Source: Oscheius dolichura | Taxonomy: Eukaryota; Nematoda; Chromadorea; Rhabditida; Rhabditidae | Reading direction: 5' to 3' | Assembly: GCA_932521035.1 (NCBI GenBank) | Contig: OW051493.1 | Location: forward strand, 7,378,001-7,442,000 | Length of the DNA stretch: 64,000 bases | Shown: positions 59,995 through 64,000 of the stretch, piece after piece | How positions within the stretch are numbered: position 1 is the stretch's first letter | Layout of the letters: each line of letters opens with the position of its first letter | Position numbers and translations under genes: made by a program | The notes under the pieces: model-generated | Database searches by the model: none | What the model was told of the DNA's origin: nothing | The model's input: the letters and a program-made list of their open reading frames with translations, nothing else

Positions 59995-61961
59995 TCAGTT
60001 ACTGTGGAACTCGCCGTAGACTCCTCTGTAGTTGTGATTGGTTTGGTTGATCACGATGGTGATATACGGCCCTGTGGATTCGTACGAAACTCCAGGATTC
60101 ACTCCATAGTACCTGAAAATGGAGAATTATGCAATATCCAAAAAGAAAATCTACTTCTGGGCAAAGTTGATATCTCCGTAGCTGTCATAGATGGTAACCG
60201 AGTCGGACGCGGCCAAGTAGAGGTCGTAGAAGGTCAACACCAACCTGAATATTGGAACCCCTTCCATTTAGATATAGCTCGTACGTATTGGCTATATCTC
60301 TGGCTCGTAAATACATAGTGCACAAGGTTTGGCCACCCGTTGTCCCGTAGCTCGAAGACTGGAATTCTCCATTTCCAATGAGGAGATCGGTACTGATTCC
60401 GCAAGTTTGGGGAGTCGTCTTGAGCACGGCTAAATCAGGAAATTCTGGTAGATCCTGAAAAGAACTTACTATTCATAACGGCAGTTGAGGTAATGGCCTT
60501 CCATCTGTACTTTCCTCCATTCTGGTTATTGCCGTGGTAGTCCAAGCGGAGTTTGCCACTCGTAGCAGAATAGACGACGCCAGGAGCCGTGGCGTTTGTA
60601 AAACTGAAACATAGCCTTACGTCATATCGCTCCTTAAACATACGTATAGGCGGCAACACTTGAGCTGAGATCCGTGAAAATCTTGATGTAGTCACCAGGG
60701 CCGAGGTACAGTTCCGGGAAGGTGAAATACAGCCGAGCTGCGGTCTTTGTATCCCAGACGAGGACATTGCTGCAGTCGTTGGCCAGGTAGTATGAGGGAT
60801 AGTTCGGGGAGACGATCTGGACGAGGATGGTTAGACCGAAAAGTATGATACCGTTCCATCAGGCGGAAGGTAGCTGTTATCGCAAAGAGGAGACGTCAGG
60901 ATTTTAGGAGGAACATAAGACAATGAGGCGTCCTTCTTGCAAACGGTCGGAAGGACGATGTCACAGGTTCCGGTGAACCACTTCCCGGAGCCGACAACTT
61001 TTCCACTGATGGAGACTTGGATACAGGGATCGCCAATGTTCAGACCTAGACGTTACCATGATAGAGATATGGGAACCGCTATCTACCGAAGTTGTTATAA
61101 TCGTAGGGAGTAGAATCGCTCCATTTGAAGGGGTTGGCACTGCTGGTACGGCTCAGTCCAATCTTGTAGAAGTCTTGCGTGATGCCGTAGCTGTTGTGGA
61201 TGACGTCGTGGATGAAGCCGTTCTCCTAAACAATCAGTGTATCCCTGTCAATGGAAACTACCGTACCCCAATGCTGTGAACAGATGCCATGTTACCTTCT
61301 TGACTTTCGCAGAAGTTTTCAGCCATCTGTGGATATTCAGGAGCCAGCGACCAGTAGCATTTCCCATTGAAGAGCCATTTTCCTTGCTCACAGTGTTGAG
61401 GATCTGAAGAACACTCGCCATTATTGATAAAAATTGATGACTAACAAGGATTCTCGGTGTATTTGCAGACGAATGGAGCCACGGTTTCAGAACAGGGGGA
61501 ACTGAACCAATTCTTGGTATAGGTTTGGAATAGAACACAAGTTCCGTAGTCATTGGGAGCGCTGCTGCCGAAGGCTGTGTAAGAGAGAGGAGTTCCCTCA
61601 TCTGTGAAGCAGGACGCCTCGCCCTCGGTTACACAGGTGGCTCCTATCCAGACCATTGCTCCCAAAGTGTTGGAAATGAAGGTGAAGGCGTCGGCGTCCT
61701 AAATAAGAGTCTTGAAGAAAAGAGGGGGATTCTCACGGCGGCATTAGTAATCGGGAAGAGAGTTGCTCCATCTCGCTGGCAGGTTCTCAAAGCTTGGAAG
61801 CGGTTCAGTGGCTGGGAATAGGCCTGTAATACAGTAATATGCAAAGAGAGAAAGGAGAGGGAGCCCACCTTGTAGCAATTGCCTTTGCTGTCCGTCTTGT
61901 AGTCGGGTCGGCAACCCAGAGCCAAGGAGAGAAGCCCTGCAAGAAGCACCACAGCCCGCAT
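59995..61961 (-). CDS. Secreted C-type lectin/CUB protein, tandem copy 2
   Basis: Paralogue of the 56935-59025 gene with the same exon plan and the same signal peptide (MRAVVLLAGLLSLALG, ATG at 61961). Lectin domain 1 reads VWIGATCVTEGEASCFTDEG and TVAPFVCKYTENPC. Domain 2 follows, then two CUB domains; the second reads CGISTDLLIGNGEFQSSSYG and LVLTFYDLYLAASDS. The end is identical through CATATCAGTT after the stop. No disabling change was seen. The first exons are almost unchanged, whereas domain 2 and the CUB domains differ more. Confidence 0.85.
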
Positions 61962-61983
61962 GGTGAAAGTACCATATCTCTGA

Positions 61984-62006
61984 ACAGCAGGGGCTTTTAT
62001 TCACTT
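61984..62006 (-). promoter_or_regulatory. TATA-like promoter element, lectin copy 2
   Basis: On the minus strand GTGAATAAAAGCCCC lies about 30 bp before the ATG at 61961, matching copy 1. Confidence 0.55.
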
Positions 62007-62029
62007 CTGATTTGACGCAGCAATAACAG

Positions 62030-62987
62030 TGAAACAACCAAGATACACCCACAGCATTCGTTTAATGTGGTTTTTATCAAGGGGGCAAAGGCGCAAAAAT
62101 CAACGAGCTTTGCGAAAAAGACAAGAGATAAGAGAATCGAGAGGTCGGTGGGTAAATGTTCTGTTTCAGAGGATATACAGTAGTCCCACCAGAGATTTGC
62201 AACCCCTTCCTGTGCGATACAAATCTGCCGTTTGGATCCTGAAGAGCCAAAAAGACGTGTGTGGCTACTATGGGTTGAATCTTCGCTCGAGATGGGCGAC
62301 ATTTCTAACCCATAATTTCTATGGCGCAAACTGGCGGGGGTTGAACCGAAATTTCCGACATCTAACCCCCTAGGCAGCCACACAGTTAGTGCTTTCCTAT
62401 AGTGGCACATGTCTTCAGCGGCAAAGCAACAGCAAGGAGGATTACGGTAGCAGTAGCATCCTTACTATTTCTGCTCATTGAAAACATGATGCACGCCAAC
62501 ATTTTGCCATAATTAAAAACAATAGACGAATCCAAGGAGGCAAGCAATCCCTGGATTCGTGTATTGTTACCGTAATTTGTATCCCCCTCTTTCTACCGCT
62601 TGAAACCAAATTCCCCTTTTTCAATTTTCTCGGTAGAGCATCTCCGCTTCCGATTGTCGTTTGCAGAGATGTGCACCAAACATCCTTGTTTGTTGCGGCT
62701 GTTCGTTTTTATGAAGTTCTTCCAGGCACTATCAGCCCTCCAGATGGCCTGTGTTCGGAAGTTCTTACTGTTAACGACCCCGATAACACTACATCCGATC
62801 ATCAGACCCCGCATTTTCGAGGAAAAATATTTATTTGCTTCTTTTTGTACAATCATGGGATAATCGTCACGAGATCCATATTATGGAAATTACAGCTTAC
62901 TACAGCTTATATATATTGCTCATCACCTCCGAAAAATACACATTTCCCTTATTACAACCCAAAATTTACATTATGTACACAGTAGTC
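62030..62987. other. Intergenic region
   Basis: This lies between lectin copy 2 and the 3' end of the WD40 gene. It holds the second copy of the duplicated block (62681-62792). CCAAGGAGGCAAGCAATCCC with the near-inverted TGGATTCGTG pair at 62529-62566 can form a weak hairpin. No gene is seen. Confidence 0.5.
62681..62792. repeat. Duplicated upstream block, copy 2
   Basis: Near-identical to 59771-59890, with TTGCGGCTG for TTGCGACTG and small indels. In copy 1 it lies 5' of the small coiled-coil gene, but here no intact copy of that gene is found next to it. Confidence 0.8.
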
Positions 62988-64000
62988 TCAATAGCCGACG
63001 TCTCTCGGACAGGGCCAGAACATGATGCTTCCCAGACCACCACAAATGGCGAAATCTCCCTTGAGATAGTCGAAACGGGACGGCTCGCCTATCTCTCCTG
63101 TCTCCGCTCTGACTGCTCCTTTTATTCCAGAATTGAAGATCTATAAATGAGAGGGATTATTGGCCGATACGAAGGGGTACCTTTATGCAGTGGGTCTTAC
63201 ACATGACCATAACCGAGCCGCGATTGTGTTTGACTTGACGGATCCGGACAGCTTGCCTCGGCTGAACACGGTAGCTGGTAATTATTGACATATCCTGGGG
63301 ATTGTAGACCTTCACAGAGCCTTTGGCCGTGCCGCAAACTACCTGTCCATGGCCGACGGAAATGGACTGGATGGCGTCTTGGCTCATTTTCTGGAAATTT
63401 AGCTGCTAGAAAGGATTTCACTGAAACGGTGTGTGAAGGAGTAAGGCGAATTTCGACAAAACTTAGGCTTAGGGGATTAAGGTTGACCAAATTTCGACAA
63501 AACTTAGGCTTAGGGGATTAAGGTTTTTCCACCGTTTAGGCTTAACTGCCGTGTGGAGATTTCAGCCAGTTTTTTTTTCAGATTTCTGCTAGTTAACAGT
63601 CTCACAAACACCCCATCCTTGTTTCAGATAGGATCAGGGAAGCCCGCGAAAGAGACTATAGTAAGTTATCGGTCATTTTGACCTTTATCTAAATAAAAAT
63701 ACTCCTTACCATGGTAATAACAGGCTTGCTCGTATTTCTCACGTCTGTCACAACGAATTGGCGATCTTCTGCTCCAGAATAGACATAATTCCCTTGAACA
63801 TCCATCGTATAGATCGGGCCGCGATGGAAATGACACATGTTGGCTATTGAAAACTCATCTTCTTGTGTATTTACGAAATAAACCTAAAAACTGGAATGCT
63901 AAAGGGGTAAATGAAGGGAACAGACCTTTTGATTATAAGTGGAGCAAGCGATCAGACCGCAATCCATGGTAATCGAGGAAGTTACCGCCGAGCCGAGTTT
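62988..64000 (-). CDS. WD40-repeat protein, 3' part
   Basis: The 5' part is off the window. The last four exons are visible. About 63983-63925 reads SSITMDCGLIACSTYNQK. About 63890-63714 reads CHFHRGPIYTMDVQGNYVY and SGAEDRQFVVTDVRNTS. 63391-63182 reads MSQDAIQSISVGHGQVVCGT, GSVKVYNPQDMSIITSY and ends CKTHCIK. The last one reads IFNSGIKGAVRAETGEIGE and ends PCPRDVGY before the TGA at 62990-62988. The repeated pattern (buried strand, G-x-[AG]-D/G-x-x-[VF]-x-[VL]-x-[DN]) fits WD40 blades of a beta-propeller. The exact family is not clear. The 322-bp intron 63392-63713 carries a tandem repeat. Confidence 0.75.
63445..63560. repeat. Tandem repeat, about 40-bp unit, in a WD40-gene intron
   Basis: AATTTCGACAAAACTTAGGC plus TTAGGGGATTAAGGTTGACC occurs twice, followed by TTTCCACCGTTTAGGCTTAA. 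The last word is shared (reverse strand) with the tandem repeat at 786-912. Confidence 0.8.

Overview
The window looks like nuclear DNA of a rhabditid-type nematode. Coding exons are short and split by very small GT-AG introns, often 34-50 nt with T-rich TTTCAG acceptors. The gene families fit: an anion-type Cys-loop receptor, nematode CUB-like and C-type-lectin/CUB secreted proteins, SLC22-like transporters, a small receptor tyrosine kinase, a full PLC-gamma and a GT43 glucuronyltransferase. Gene models were assembled by eye from splice sites and reading frame, so exon edges are predictions. No species is claimed.

Layout. 1-6215 (minus): ligand-gated ion channel, 3' end off the window. 8154-9737 (minus): GT43 beta-1,3-glucuronyltransferase. 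9.7-16.2 kb: gene-poor, with an unrecognised minus-strand gene candidate, a TA-flanked MITE and a fragment resembling the bacterial decarboxylase UbiD. 16.2-34.4 kb: a duplicated cluster, all minus strand apart from one transposon. It holds a truncated CUB-like pseudogene, a receptor tyrosine kinase, a CUB-like protein with a GPI-type tail, an SLC22 fragment, then a second copy of the same unit (alternative Thr-rich tail, CUB-like gene, complete SLC22 gene). A plus-strand Helitron (about 24.1-30.0 kb) sits inside a coding exon of the second CUB-like gene. The undisturbed first copy gives the empty site. 36.5-38.6 kb: a second complete SLC22 gene. 42.8-45.1 kb: an unrecognised secreted protein. 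51.2-56.5 kb (plus): complete PLC-gamma. 56.9-62.0 kb (minus): two tandem C-type-lectin/CUB genes with a small secreted coiled-coil gene between them. 63.0-64.0 kb (minus): 3' part of a WD40-repeat gene.

The most unusual material is in the 16-34 kb cluster. In both units one CUB-like ectodomain is followed by two phase-compatible 3' modules: a nearby GPI-type tail and a farther module. The farther module is a membrane tyrosine kinase in one unit and a Thr-rich GPI-type tail in the other. This suggests an ectodomain cassette with exchangeable membrane ends. The Helitron carries recognisable ends, tRNA-like segments, repeated TTGCGAAAT words and a complete Rep-Helicase gene apart from two single-base frameshifts.
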